Origin: Flavobacterium sp. WV_118_3
GTDB taxonomy: Bacteria; Bacteroidota; Bacteroidia; Flavobacteriales; Flavobacteriaceae
DNA: 64,000 bases
Assembly (NCBI RefSeq): GCF_039778605.1
Contig: NZ_CP156060.1
Location: 2,356,001 to 2,420,000 of the forward strand
Direction: 5' to 3'
Made by a program: the position numbers and the translations under genes. Each line of letters starts with the position of its first letter. Position 1 is the first letter of the stretch. Of this stretch, positions 36,969 to 44,744 are shown piece after piece. The notes beneath the pieces are model-generated. The model searched no databases, was not told where the DNA came from, and saw only the letters and a list, made by a program, of their open reading frames with translations.

Positions 36969-37604
36969 ATGGAAAATTTTTTTAACAGAAGGTATTCTAT
37001 TCGCTTAGTATGGCTTATAACTGTCGTTTTTATTTTTTTTGTAATCATTCTAGCTATAACCTTTAAATTTGTATTAGGATGGAGTTATAAAGATTCTTTT
37101 GATTATACCTCAAAAATATCTTTAACAATTTTGGCATTATGCACTCTTTTGTATCATCTCCACAATTTAGAAAATCAAATAAAAACACAACAAAAAAGTA
37201 ATAAGCAAAATTTAGCGAAACATACTTATGATATATGCTCTGATTTTAGAAGACCAATGATGATGGATATCAACGAGGATGTAAGAAAGCTGCTAGTGAG
37301 TTTACAAACAAAAAACCTTTCCAAAGGAAGAATAAAAAAATTTGAAAAATTTTTAAATAAAGAAAAAAATATAAAATATAGAAAATCTCTGGTTCTTACT
37401 TTGAATTATTTTGAAAGCATTTCCGCAATGGTTTTAGCCGGAGATTTAGATAACGAAATAGTCCAAAGGCTTTTTGGAAGTCTTTTTGGCCGATACTATA
37501 TTCTTTTACAAGACTATATATCATATCGACAAGAAGAAAGTCCTAAAAGCTGGGCTAATTACCAAAAGCTTGTTAAAAAATGGAAAGAAGAAACAAAGCA
37601 TTAA
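36969..37604 (+). CDS. Two-span membrane protein, DUF4760-like (possible cargo)
   Basis: 211 residues from the ATG at 36969 (MENFFNRRYSIRLVW). A longer frame from 36891 runs across the regulatory palindrome and is rejected. Two membrane spans (about 14-36 and 50-66) are followed by a cytoplasmic helical region (HTYDICSDFRRPMMMD, LTLNYFESISAMVLAGDLD) that resembles DUF4760 proteins. Strongly AT-rich, standing alone on the plus strand at the element's left end, opposite to the morphogenesis operon: typical of cargo such as defence or exclusion genes. Function unknown. Confidence 0.65.
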   Translation: MENFFNRRYSIRLVWLITVVFIFFVIILAITFKFVLGWSYKDSFDYTSKISLTILALCTLLYHLHNLENQIKTQQKSNKQNLAKHTYDICSDFRRPMMMDINEDVRKLLVSLQTKNLSKGRIKKFEKFLNKEKNIKYRKSLVLTLNYFESISAMVLAGDLDNEIVQRLFGSLFGRYYILLQDYISYRQEESPKSWANYQKLVKKWKEETKH

Positions 37605-37657
37605 AAAAAATTGTATTTTTGATAAAAATTAGCCTCTAACTCTTTAAAAAAAAAATC

Positions 37658-37699
37658 ATGAAAACGAACGCATTCAAATTAGATTACGATGGGGTATAA
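37658..37699 (+). CDS. Possible 13-residue mini-ORF
   Basis: ATG preceded by a long A-run, encoding MKTNAFKLDYDGV. There is nothing to confirm translation. Recorded because it fills the gap between the 36969 gene and the terminator. Confidence 0.2.
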   Translation: MKTNAFKLDYDGV

Positions 37700-37735
37700 T
37701 TGGTTAGTCCAGTTATACAATTGTTAAATATAAAA

Positions 37736-37763
37736 AACCTCGGAATTCCGAGGTTTTATTTTT
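37736..37763. terminator. Bidirectional terminator at the end of the morphogenesis operon
   Basis: AACCTCGGAA / TTCCGAGGTT perfect hairpin with A- and T-rich flanks. It closes both the plus-strand 36969 gene and the long minus-strand operon. Confidence 0.8.
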
Positions 37764-37989
37764 TAGTCACTTTAACAACACCACCACCTTTAACGTATCG
37801 ATGTCCTTTTTTCAAAGTTCCATCCGCTCGGGTTCCGGCAGCTTTCGAAACCTTTACGGTTTTCGTGGACGATGCTGGTCCGTTTAATCCGGTTGATTTT
37901 TTCTTTTTCGCAGCTGCTTTTTTCTTTCCAGCGACACCTTTAACTGTTACTGTTTTCTTTTTTGGGGCTGTCTTTGCTTTTTTCTTCAT
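37756..37989 (-). CDS. Very basic Lys/Ala-rich small protein, likely DNA-condensing virion component
   Basis: 77 residues with about 35% Lys/Arg, mostly in KKKAAAKKKK-type runs, like histone H1 or phage core proteins. It has a TGLNGP motif at residues 33-38 that recurs in three other proteins of this operon, and a Gly/Lys C-terminus (GHRYVKGGGVVKVTKK). It is the last gene of the morphogenesis operon, 7 bases after the RadA-like ATPase, which suggests a role in genome packaging or condensation. That is inference. Confidence 0.65.
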   Translation of the reverse strand: MKKKAKTAPKKKTVTVKGVAGKKKAAAKKKKSTGLNGPASSTKTVKVSKAAGTRADGTLKKGHRYVKGGGVVKVTKK

Positions 37990-37996
37990 GGTTGTT

Positions 37997-39013
37997 TTAA
38001 TTTACGTTAAACGATAGTTTTCGATTTGGTTCCGGTTTTCTGATTAGTGAACCGGAAAAAATATTATAATGCAAACCATCAAGCGGCTTGTCCTGGTATC
38101 TGTTTTTGTCGGCATATATGTAGTTATCCCGGTAATCATCTTTCTTTTCCGTAAATAACACTATATCCGCATCAAATTGGCTTTTGGATCCACCTCGCAT
38201 TTTCCCGTCTGTTGTTTGCTGAAAAATGACAATGAATAATTTGCCGTTGTATTTTTTACGCAGATCCTTATCAACTTCAAAACCTTTGCAAATTTCTTGA
38301 ACCTTGGTAAACGAATCGATAATGATTACATCGTTCTCCCGGATAAGTTTGTCCAGATCGGACATTGTTTTGATTTCCGGAGCAACAATACTTTGCAAAG
38401 CCTGGTTATTAAGATACTGTGTCGCTTTGTCAAGGTATAATTTACTTTCCGGGTGTTCCTCAATAGAAGCATGGCCGATCTTGTAATTTTGCCCGAAAGC
38501 ATTCATAAGTTGGAAACAATGACGGGTTTTCATTGACCCTTGTCCACCAGTAAGAGAAATCACAACACTTTCCTTTTCCTTTTTTTCAATTTCGCCTAAA
38601 TATTCGGAGATATCGTGATCAGCTATATTGTAATACTCTACATTTTCCGGCTTATTAGCCAATCTGTATGCTAATGAATTAGGATTGCTATTTTGAACTT
38701 CCGGGCTATTTAAACCGGTTTTTTTTGGCTTTCTAACAGGTCTTTGCAATGGTTTTGCAACAGGCTTTTGTTTTGGTGCCGGCTTACGCTTAACCGTTGT
38801 GGGTTTTAGTTTTTTCTTTGCCGGATTTTCTTTGATTTGATTTGTGATTTTAATTACAAATCGATCAATACCCGGGTTATTTTTTAACAAAGTCGTTAGC
38901 CTGGTAACTACATCGGAGTTCTTTTCCTTTCGTCCGCGGCTGATTAATCCGGTTAAATACACCCGGGAAACCTCTTTACCATTTAAGGCGTTAAATTCTG
39001 TTGTCGCACTCAT
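37997..39013 (-). CDS. RadA/RecA-fold ATPase, candidate genome-packaging or replication motor
   Basis: 338 residues. An N-terminal globular part (1-60) is followed by a Lys/Pro-rich linker (64-98) with the motif TGLNSP (99-104), then the ATPase domain. The P-loop reads TGGQGSMKTR, with Met in place of the last Gly. Walker B is DVIIIDSF. The stretch FQQTTDGKMRGGSKSQFDAD, then ADKNRYQD, mirrors the RadA/DnaB-type TKdG..G..l.h..D and KNR motifs. It is not FtsK/HerA-like as in known PRD1-type packaging ATPases. Its position in the morphogenesis operon, next to the basic protein, suggests packaging. A DNA replication role is the alternative. Confidence 0.7.
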   Translation of the reverse strand: MSATTEFNALNGKEVSRVYLTGLISRGRKEKNSDVVTRLTTLLKNNPGIDRFVIKITNQIKENPAKKKLKPTTVKRKPAPKQKPVAKPLQRPVRKPKKTGLNSPEVQNSNPNSLAYRLANKPENVEYYNIADHDISEYLGEIEKKEKESVVISLTGGQGSMKTRHCFQLMNAFGQNYKIGHASIEEHPESKLYLDKATQYLNNQALQSIVAPEIKTMSDLDKLIRENDVIIIDSFTKVQEICKGFEVDKDLRKKYNGKLFIVIFQQTTDGKMRGGSKSQFDADIVLFTEKKDDYRDNYIYADKNRYQDKPLDGLHYNIFSGSLIRKPEPNRKLSFNVN

Positions 39014-39022
39014 ATCTTTTCG

Positions 39023-39490
39023 TTAATCCTGGGTTATTAAATATTCCTTACCTAAGACGTCTACTGTTGCGTTTACCTTTAACAACGAAACATTGAAATC
39101 AGTGATTTGTAGTAAAATATTCGGCAGCGCTGTTAGTGGTATTTCCACTGGAATATCATGTACAATTAGTGAATTATTTGCCGGTATTGAGATTGATGTT
39201 AAATACGGGTAGGCGGAAGCTACATATTTACCATTATAGTAAATATCCAACCGTTTCAAGGTTACAACATACCCATTTAACGATAGGTCCTCATTTGAGC
39301 CGTTCATAAAGGTTACGTCCAGTTTAAAAAACAAACGCTTCCAGTTTAAATCAATACCTTTTATTCCTGACGGAAAAATGTCCATTTTTGAAAAAACTTT
39401 CGTTAAGTTTTTGGCCTTATTCCATCCAACAAGCATAAGTCCGCCAAGAATAACGGCACCGGTAATCAATATTTTTTTTGCAGTTCCCAT
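39023..39490 (-). CDS. Membrane-anchored LEA14/WHy-like beta-sandwich protein
   Basis: 155 residues: N-terminal span (about 5-23, GAVILGGLMLVGW), then a beta-rich domain (DVTFMNGSNEDLSLNGYVVT, LDIYYNGKYVASA, SIPANNSLIVHDIPVEIPL) that resembles the late-embryogenesis (LEA14/WHy) fold. Short intergenic distances tie it to the M23 gene (stop and start abut at 39490) and the ATPase gene. A virion membrane protein is a reasonable guess. Confidence 0.6.
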   Translation of the reverse strand: MGTAKKILITGAVILGGLMLVGWNKAKNLTKVFSKMDIFPSGIKGIDLNWKRLFFKLDVTFMNGSNEDLSLNGYVVTLKRLDIYYNGKYVASAYPYLTSISIPANNSLIVHDIPVEIPLTALPNILLQITDFNVSLLKVNATVDVLGKEYLITQD

Positions 39491-39993
39491 TAGATAAACA
39501 TATTTGTTGGATTCAGTAAATTTCCTTTTGCGTCACGAACCTCCATATGCACATGATTTGTCATGCCTGGACTGTATTTTGACGCAATATTTTGCGCGAC
39601 TCCGATAACACCACCTTGTTTTACTGTTGTGTTCTGAATAGCGGTTGGATTCAAGTAAAAAATCTTAACGCTATACTGTTCGTTTTCGATTAAGATACCT
39701 TTGTAAAAAATATCTCCGGGATAAGGAAACGGATATCGAATTACTTTGCCTGTTATTGGAGATAAAATTTTTGTTCCCGGACTTACTACAATGTCAATAC
39801 CTTCATGTTTACGACCGCCTCGGGATGCACCAAAGGAACCACAACCGTAAGCGTCACAACCTCTTATTTTTTGATTTGGCACGATGGCCGCGAATGCTTT
39901 TTTTGCTGTCATAGTTAATAGTATTATTAATCCTGTTACTGTGATTCCCCAAAAAACAGGGACTAAGTAGTTGTTTTTTTTCTCATTATCCAT
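39490..39993 (-). CDS. M23 peptidase with N-terminal membrane span (phage endopeptidase)
   Basis: 167 residues from the ATG at 39993 (MDNEKKNNYLVPVFW). The longer frame to 40065 overlaps far into the preceding gene and is not favoured. One membrane span (about 9-28) precedes an M23 domain with HEGIDIVVSPG (HxxxD) and NHVHMEVRD (HxH), all zinc ligands present. Probably cuts peptide cross-links in the host wall, either from the virion during entry or at lysis. It overlaps the lipoprotein-like gene upstream by 31 bases. Confidence 0.85.
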   Translation of the reverse strand: MDNEKKNNYLVPVFWGITVTGLIILLTMTAKKAFAAIVPNQKIRGCDAYGCGSFGASRGGRKHEGIDIVVSPGTKILSPITGKVIRYPFPYPGDIFYKGILIENEQYSVKIFYLNPTAIQNTTVKQGGVIGVAQNIASKYSPGMTNHVHMEVRDAKGNLLNPTNMFI

Positions 39994-40505
39994 ACCATGA
40001 TTATTGATTGTACAACACAAATAGGCAATAAAGCAACCCCTAAATCCGAAAAAAGTGAAGTCCAAAACGGCACCTTAACCGTTTCTGTTTTCTCTGTTTT
40101 CGTTTTCTCGCTGGATATTTTTTGGTAATTCTCAATTACAGTGTTTTGCAATTGAATCACTTTAACCAGATCATCGATCATACAGGTCGCCTCAATATTT
40201 TCGCCTTTTTTTTGGAGTATTACCCGTCCGCGATCTGTTTGCGTTTCCACCGGCTGGCCGTTGTCAATCTGTGCTGTTGGAACCGAAACTTTTAAAATTG
40301 CTCCAGGTATTACGATCGAAGAATCTTTTGGAACGATTGTTTTCTTATAAACCGTCGTATCAGTGATTTTTGATAAGTCGGTGATTTCCGTTTTCTTTCG
40401 TGTGGTTCCGCAACTGATCATTGCGAATAAAGCGGCAAAAACCAATATCCAAAAACACACCCCAATTATTAACCTACTTCTGACAGTGTTTGCATCGTTT
40501 TTCAT
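39963..40505 (-). CDS. Lipoprotein-like protein with C-terminal membrane span (spanin-like)
   Basis: 180 residues: a basic N-terminus, a hydrophobic segment ending in the lipobox AMISC (Cys32), a charged middle with a possible coiled coil (LVKVIQLQNTVIENYQK) and a C-terminal span (about 152-172, LGVALLPICVVQSIIMVW). Lying between the holin-like and M23 genes it could bridge inner and outer membrane like a spanin. No family is recognised. Confidence 0.55.
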   Translation of the reverse strand: MKNDANTVRSRLIIGVCFWILVFAALFAMISCGTTRKKTEITDLSKITDTTVYKKTIVPKDSSIVIPGAILKVSVPTAQIDNGQPVETQTDRGRVILQKKGENIEATCMIDDLVKVIQLQNTVIENYQKISSEKTKTEKTETVKVPFWTSLFSDLGVALLPICVVQSIIMVWIMRKKTTT

Positions 40506-40752
40506 AGTCCGCGATTTGTGATTTTAAAGTTTTAATTTCTTCCGATTGCTTATTGATTAAGGTTTGCATTTCTTCAAATTTTCGATCGGTTTGCTCTGTA
40601 AACTTATCGTAAACGGTCTGCATGTTTTCAAGCGCAATCGCTTCCGCTTTTTTTACTTCTGATTTACGCGATTTCCACGCGATGTAAATAGAAATAATAG
40701 TCGTACTACCAAGAATATAGTTTAGCAATAAGGTGATTTGTTCTATTGGCAT
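40474..40752 (-). CDS. Holin-like protein: one membrane span plus coiled coil
   Basis: 92 residues with one N-terminal span (about 5-27, LLLNYILGSTTIISIYIAW) and a long coiled coil (VYDKFTEQTDRKFEEMQTLI) ending CKHCQK. Similar small proteins stand beside lysis enzymes in many Bacteroidota prophages. It overlaps the next gene by 32 bases. Holin function is inferred from size and place. Confidence 0.55.
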   Translation of the reverse strand: MPIEQITLLLNYILGSTTIISIYIAWKSRKSEVKKAEAIALENMQTVYDKFTEQTDRKFEEMQTLINKQSEEIKTLKSQIADYEKRCKHCQK

Positions 40753-40782
40753 TTTTGGTTTTGGTTTTGGTTGGTTTTATTC

Positions 40783-41157
40783 TCACTTATACTCATTGCC
40801 ATCGGAATCAATCTCCGATATCAATAAATTGCATTCATCAATCAGGCGTTGTCGCTCTGTTAGAATTTCTTCAGGAATATCTATTCCCTCAATTAATTTC
40901 TTCTCAATATGTTTGGATAATAACTTGGTAATTAACTTGGTATATTTATCATCAATTTGTAAAATTTGAGAGGCTTTGTAAGCCTTAATCTCATCAGGTG
41001 TGCGGCCATCGATCCAATTACTGTCAGGATCACCAGGAACCTCGATTTTAGGTTTTATAATACCCACAGGTGTTACCGAAGTAGAATTTCCAACGATTTC
41101 ATCTGAGGTAACTGACTCGACGTAAAAACCGGCTTCATTGTAAACATATCTCATCAT
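40783..41157 (-). CDS. Small protein downstream of the spike candidate (possible chaperone)
   Basis: 124 residues starting MMRYVYNEAGFYVESV. The N-terminal part is beta-like, the C-terminal half (IKAYKASQILQIDDKYTKLI, EEILTERQRLIDECNLLI) is helical. This layout (short beta N-terminus, EIKAYK-type helix) resembles fibre-assembly proteins found after receptor-binding genes in other phages. It overlaps the preceding gene by four bases (ATGA), so the two are coupled. Confidence 0.5.
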   Translation of the reverse strand: MMRYVYNEAGFYVESVTSDEIVGNSTSVTPVGIIKPKIEVPGDPDSNWIDGRTPDEIKAYKASQILQIDDKYTKLITKLLSKHIEKKLIEGIDIPEEILTERQRLIDECNLLISEIDSDGNEYK

Positions 41158-41825
41158 AACTGTATTTCTTCAAGGTTAAGGATTAACGTGAACGAATAGA
41201 GATTCACGGCGAGATTTCCGGTATTAAATAAGACAGTTAAAAATGCACCTTCTCGAATTATGCTATCAGTAATATTGGTCGGACTAATGATCTTATGCGA
41301 AAATGCATTTGTAGCCGTTAGGGACAAGGTTTCCCGGACGTTGACAGTACGGTTAGTACCTTGTTCCGTCGGGTATAATGCGCTACCTTGCGGCAGGTTG
41401 GCTGTGTAAACCGCAAAATCTACCGCGGCCGTTGTTCCTGATTGAAATTTTACACGCGCCGATTTGATTTTACAGTTAAACGGCACGATATCATTGAACG
41501 TTCGCCAATCGAAAGATGTACCATTAACATTATTCGGATTGAAATTTGTATAGGTAAAAGCCGGGTTCTGAAAATGTGCTGAATCTCTAATGTGAGTCTG
41601 CCATAGCGTTTGTGCAGATAACACTGCGTTAGCCGTATAACGAAGTGTGTGCGTCCGAGGTGTCCAAATATTATCTATTTGGTTCTGTAAATCCTTAATC
41701 GATTCGTAAGTTAATGGAACCGATGGGTACAACTCCGGCTGTATGATATCCCAATCATACACTTTATTTACCTTATCTTCTTTGTTGTTATCGGAAGCAG
41801 CTTCCGGCACAATAACACCTATCAT
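41154..41825 (-). CDS. Candidate spike or receptor-binding protein
   Basis: 223 residues, no membrane span. A short N-terminal helical heptad region (YESIKDLQNQIDNIW) is followed by beta-strand-rich sequence (NCKIKSARVKFQSG, AAVDFAVYTANL, GAFLTVLFNTGNL, LYSFTLILNLEEIQL) that looks like a jelly-roll or beta-sandwich. A trimerising coil followed by a beta domain is common in spikes. Place is between the lysozyme-like gene and a fibre-chaperone-like gene. Its ATG overlaps the stop of the slipped lysozyme frame (ATGA). Confidence 0.5.
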   Translation of the reverse strand: MIGVIVPEAASDNNKEDKVNKVYDWDIIQPELYPSVPLTYESIKDLQNQIDNIWTPRTHTLRYTANAVLSAQTLWQTHIRDSAHFQNPAFTYTNFNPNNVNGTSFDWRTFNDIVPFNCKIKSARVKFQSGTTAAVDFAVYTANLPQGSALYPTEQGTNRTVNVRETLSLTATNAFSHKIISPTNITDSIIREGAFLTVLFNTGNLAVNLYSFTLILNLEEIQL

Positions 41826-42381
41826 TCTTTTGCGGATTTGAAAATTTTATAAATGGAAAAAAGCGCTACCGATGCAAAAGCAATCGGAATGATTAAATCA
41901 ATTTTTTTTTTGGAGCCGGAAGCTTAATATTTGCAAGGTTTAAACCCGATATCGCAAAAGCGTCCTCGTAATCTTGCGTAGTCACATAGCTCGCATAATT
42001 AGCTCCGATTTCAACCGATACAATAGCTTTAGCCAGCTTTAATAAAAAAGCTTTATTAAGCGTAGTAATCGCCTGATTCGCTCCAATTCCCATTGCACTA
42101 GAAACCGTTTGAATATAACCGGCCGTGTTGTTTTCATGGGGCGGCGAATATTTATTGATTATCAAAGAAATAGTTGTTAATCCACGGCTCATATCGGTAA
42201 CCAACTGTTTTAACAGCGCACGAACACCGTATCTCAATTCGTAAAATTGTTCGAATGCTCCCGGGTTTTGCGATACCGGTATTTTTCCGTCCCATGCAAT
42301 ATTTGTTTTTACAATATTACCCGGGTTATTATTTCTCAATCCTAGAGGTAAGCCGGCTTGATTTAAGTATGATTTTGCCAT
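41822..42381 (-). CDS. Lysozyme-like virion protein with probable frameshift-added C-terminal membrane tail
   Basis: The in-frame part (42381 to 41893, 162 residues) has GLRNNNPGNIV, then AFEQFYELRYGVRALLKQL and ENNTAGYI, the pattern of phage lysozyme-like proteins often annotated as structural protein P5. They open peptidoglycan during entry. It ends PAPKKKLI at a run of ten A. Reading with one extra A continues instead as a tail with core LIIPIAFASVALFSIYKIF, one membrane span, and stops at 41822, exactly overlapping the next ATG. Either slippage on the A-run makes both forms, or one A is missing here. Confidence 0.7.
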
Positions 42382-42386
42382 AATTT

Positions 42387-42788
42387 TTATACTTCGACTT
42401 CTTTAGCTGGTTTAACTTCTTTTTTTTCGGGTTTTGAATCGCTTTTTGTTGCTACTAAAATCAATGCGGTAATTCCTAGTACAGTAGCGATACCAACTCC
42501 CCAATATGCAAGCTTGTAATCCTTTTTCACCTGAATTTGCGCGCCTGGGTCAGTTGGGTCGAGTTGAAGCCAAACCACTTGACCAACAATATCGCGCGCA
42601 GGTAATTCTTTTGGAAGCGTAAGCCCTGCAAAATCAAACACCAAAACACTATCAAAATCAGGAACATTAACGGAAAACGTTCCATCTAAATTGGTACGAA
42701 CAGTTTGGCCAGTTGACTTAACCGTTACCGTTCCATCGTACACCGACTTTCCGTCGTCTTTCAAAAAAACTGTTCCGCTAATAATCAT
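42387..42788 (-). CDS. Carboxypeptidase-regulatory-like beta-sandwich with C-terminal membrane span
   Basis: 133 residues: beta-sandwich (1-80, IISGTVFLKDDGKSVYDGTV, TNLDGTFSVNVP) like the CarboxypepD_reg family, the motif TDPGAQ (about 79-84), one membrane span (about 94-112, WGVGIATVLGITALILVA) and a basic/acidic tail (KPEKKEVKPAKEVEV). In a membrane-containing virus it would be an externally displayed membrane protein. Its ATG directly follows the restored stop of the frameshifted gene upstream. Confidence 0.6.
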   Translation of the reverse strand: MIISGTVFLKDDGKSVYDGTVTVKSTGQTVRTNLDGTFSVNVPDFDSVLVFDFAGLTLPKELPARDIVGQVVWLQLDPTDPGAQIQVKKDYKLAYWGVGIATVLGITALILVATKSDSKPEKKEVKPAKEVEV

Positions 42789-42789
42789 G

Positions 42790-43069
42790 CTATAATTGTG
42801 CTAAAGTGATTTGTGTTACTCCTTTTACCGCTTTTAATCGCGCTTCGGTTTTTGGTCCGAATATCCCGTCTACTGCAAGACCGCCTAAACGTTGTTGCTT
42901 CAGAAACTTCAATGCCGCGTACACCGGATTTCAATACTTTATTGTAATCTAATTGCGCTCCTGGGGAAACGGTATCGTTTGCATTTGATTGTGTTTTAGA
43001 TTTACTGTATATCCAATACCCTAGCAAACACACTGCCGCCGTCCCTGTGAAAATGTAAAATCCTTTCAT
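42790..43069 (-). pseudogene. Peptidoglycan-binding protein with N-terminal anchor, frameshifted
   Basis: Paralogue of the 43078 gene. N-terminal span (about 4-21), SPGA motif (35-38), then NKVLKSGVRGIEVS of a PG_binding_1 domain. Here the frame is lost (near 42899). The frame one base over reads LGGLAVDGIFGPKTEARLKA, then VKGVTQITLAQL and stops at 42790, two bases before the next ATG. The paralogue reads LGGLTVDGSFGTNTENRLKT at this point. So the ancestral gene ended at 42790. A real mutation, a sequencing error or recoding could explain it. Confidence 0.75.
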
Positions 43070-43077
43070 TGTCTTTT

Positions 43078-43668
43078 TTATAGTTTAGTCACATCTGTCG
43101 CCGCAACAAAAACAAACACATCTAAATACGGTCTACGAACCACATAGTAATTACCGGATGGCACTCTCGAAACAATTACACCTACTACATCTCCACGTGG
43201 TATGGTTCGGTAAACCGCTCCTGTATCTAAAAAAGCGCCATCTTCACGCACTTTAGCAGTAGTAAGGATTGCACCAGCAGATTTTGCAGCATAAACTGTC
43301 GTACCATTAGGATAAACATTGGTGTTATTACTTGGTGCTGCACTGTATTGATTTAAGGTTATTTGAGTAACCCCTTTAACCGTTTTCAACCTGTTTTCGG
43401 TGTTTGTCCCAAACGAACCATCAACCGTTAAACCACCTAGCAACCTTTGCAGTTCTTTAACTTCCGCGCCGGTACCGCCTTTTTTCAACACCTTATTTCG
43501 ATCAATAACCGTTGGTGTTGGCGTGGTTGGCGTTGGACTTGTAGGAATTATAACCGGTTGATCGGTTGTAGGTGCGGACTGATTTTTTTTTGATCTAACA
43601 TAATAATAACCCCCCAATACAACTACAGCAGCCACTCCAATTCCGATATAAATTTGCTTCTCACTCAT
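43078..43668 (-). CDS. Membrane-anchored peptidoglycan-binding protein with SH3-like C-terminus
   Basis: 196 residues: N-terminal span (about 6-24, YIGIGVAAVVVLGGYYYV), a Thr/Pro linker (TSPTPTTPTPTV), a PG_binding_1 domain (about 60-112: NKVLKKGGTGAEVKELQRLL, TVDGSFGTNTENRLK) and a C-terminal SH3-like region (about 120-190, with REDGAFLDTGAVYRTIPRGD). It would hold peptidoglycan while anchored in the viral or host inner membrane. The best preserved of the two paralogues. Confidence 0.75.
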   Translation of the reverse strand: MSEKQIYIGIGVAAVVVLGGYYYVRSKKNQSAPTTDQPVIIPTSPTPTTPTPTVIDRNKVLKKGGTGAEVKELQRLLGGLTVDGSFGTNTENRLKTVKGVTQITLNQYSAAPSNNTNVYPNGTTVYAAKSAGAILTTAKVREDGAFLDTGAVYRTIPRGDVVGVIVSRVPSGNYYVVRRPYLDVFVFVAATDVTKL

Positions 43669-43670
43669 TG

Positions 43671-44150
43671 TTACAGTTTATTAGGATATTTTTTCTTTAA
43701 TCTAAAGTAATCTTCATACTCCAGTTCAGTTTCCAGCCAAACCTTAAGCGGTTTAAGTGGTAACGAGGAAAATGGATTAAAATTAATTTGGTTTCCGTAG
43801 GTAGTATTATATGATTTCAATCCAAATTTATCAGACACTTGTTGAAATTGAGCCTCTGTTTTTACAGATTCTAATGCTTTGAAAATCTGGTCACGCTCAT
43901 TAGGATTTAAAAACGACGCATAGCCTGAACTTTTCATCGCATTGTATAGATCATCAGCAATTCGCGCCGGATTAAACGTCTGTGTCGGCAATGTCGGATT
44001 GGTTACAGTTCCGTTTCCAGTTGGATCGGAAGCTGCTGCGCCAGGACTAGCCGACTTTGTTTTTTGGTATATATAATAAGCACCGGTACCAATAACAATC
44101 ACACCGATAGCGATTAAGCCATATTTTTTCTGTTTGTCTGTTAGTTGCAT
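43671..44150 (-). CDS. One-span membrane protein with SPGA motif
   Basis: 159 residues: N-terminal span (about 11-28, GLIAIGVIVIGTGAYYIY), SPGA at 35-38, a Pro/Thr linker and a helical C-terminal domain (FNPARIADDLYNAMKSSGYA, FLNPNERDQIFKALE). The anchor, the YIYQKTK turn and the position of SPGA are the same as in the 43069 gene. Stop and the next ATG are two bases apart. Likely a virion membrane protein, with no family recognised. Confidence 0.6.
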   Translation of the reverse strand: MQLTDKQKKYGLIAIGVIVIGTGAYYIYQKTKSASPGAAASDPTGNGTVTNPTLPTQTFNPARIADDLYNAMKSSGYASFLNPNERDQIFKALESVKTEAQFQQVSDKFGLKSYNTTYGNQINFNPFSSLPLKPLKVWLETELEYEDYFRLKKKYPNKL

Positions 44151-44155
44151 TGATG

Positions 44156-44743
44156 TTATTGTTTTATTGTTAATACCGGACTAGCTGTACCTACACCTCT
44201 GAAAAATCCACCCATAAGACCACGTAAATAGCTTAAATCCGTCTCGTTGAATTCGTCCAAAATCCACTCTGTGAGTGTCATTTCCTTTGAAAAAGGAATA
44301 ACACCCTGCCTTTTACCGAATGCGTTATAAACCTTAATGAATGCATTGTAATTCAAACCGATGATTTGATCAGCAACAGCATCCAGGTTGTTACCGGGTC
44401 CAAGCATGGCCTGAAATAATGCATTTGCCCGTGTTTCAGCCTCAGAGTCACTAATATTGGCAGGCGGATAACTACTAACAAAAGCCTTTTTTTCAAATCG
44501 GTTGGTAACCGCGCGGTAGATCAAGTAAATCGTAAGAGAACTTAAACTTACAATCACCCCGGTTTTGATTAACCAAGGCAAAACATCAAGACTTTTATCG
44601 AACGCTTTTTCACGAGCGCCCGGACTTTGTGATTCGGGATTACCCAAGCCTAATTTTTGGGGCGCCTCCCCGGTTGAGCCGTATGCGACAACATTTTCAA
44701 CGTCAACCGGTTCGTTAAGCCCTGTATTTTTTTTAAATTTCAT
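44156..44743 (-). CDS. One-span membrane protein with TGLNEP and SPGA motifs
   Basis: 195 residues. TGLNEP lies at residues 7-12 right behind a basic start (MKFKKN), SPGA at 40-43, one membrane span at about 56-74 (LIKTGVIVSLSSLTIYLIY), then a helical domain (AETRANALFQAMLGPGNNLD, ILDEFNETDLSYLRGLMGGF). The helical domain resembles that of the 43671 protein in layout. Probably a morphogenesis or inner virion membrane protein. Confidence 0.55.
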   Translation of the reverse strand: MKFKKNTGLNEPVDVENVVAYGSTGEAPQKLGLGNPESQSPGAREKAFDKSLDVLPWLIKTGVIVSLSSLTIYLIYRAVTNRFEKKAFVSSYPPANISDSEAETRANALFQAMLGPGNNLDAVADQIIGLNYNAFIKVYNAFGKRQGVIPFSKEMTLTEWILDEFNETDLSYLRGLMGGFFRGVGTASPVLTIKQ

Positions 44744-44744
44744 A

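Noticed and set aside
37700-38017. Plus-strand 105-residue Phe-rich frame
   Set aside because: It is the antisense shadow of the Lys-rich 37756-37989 gene (AAA/AAG codons read as TTT/CTT).
39490-40065. Longer start of the phage M23 peptidase
   Set aside because: The extra residues overlap the upstream gene by about 100 bases and add an unrelated Cys/Phe-rich leader. The ATG at 39993 gives a normal anchor.
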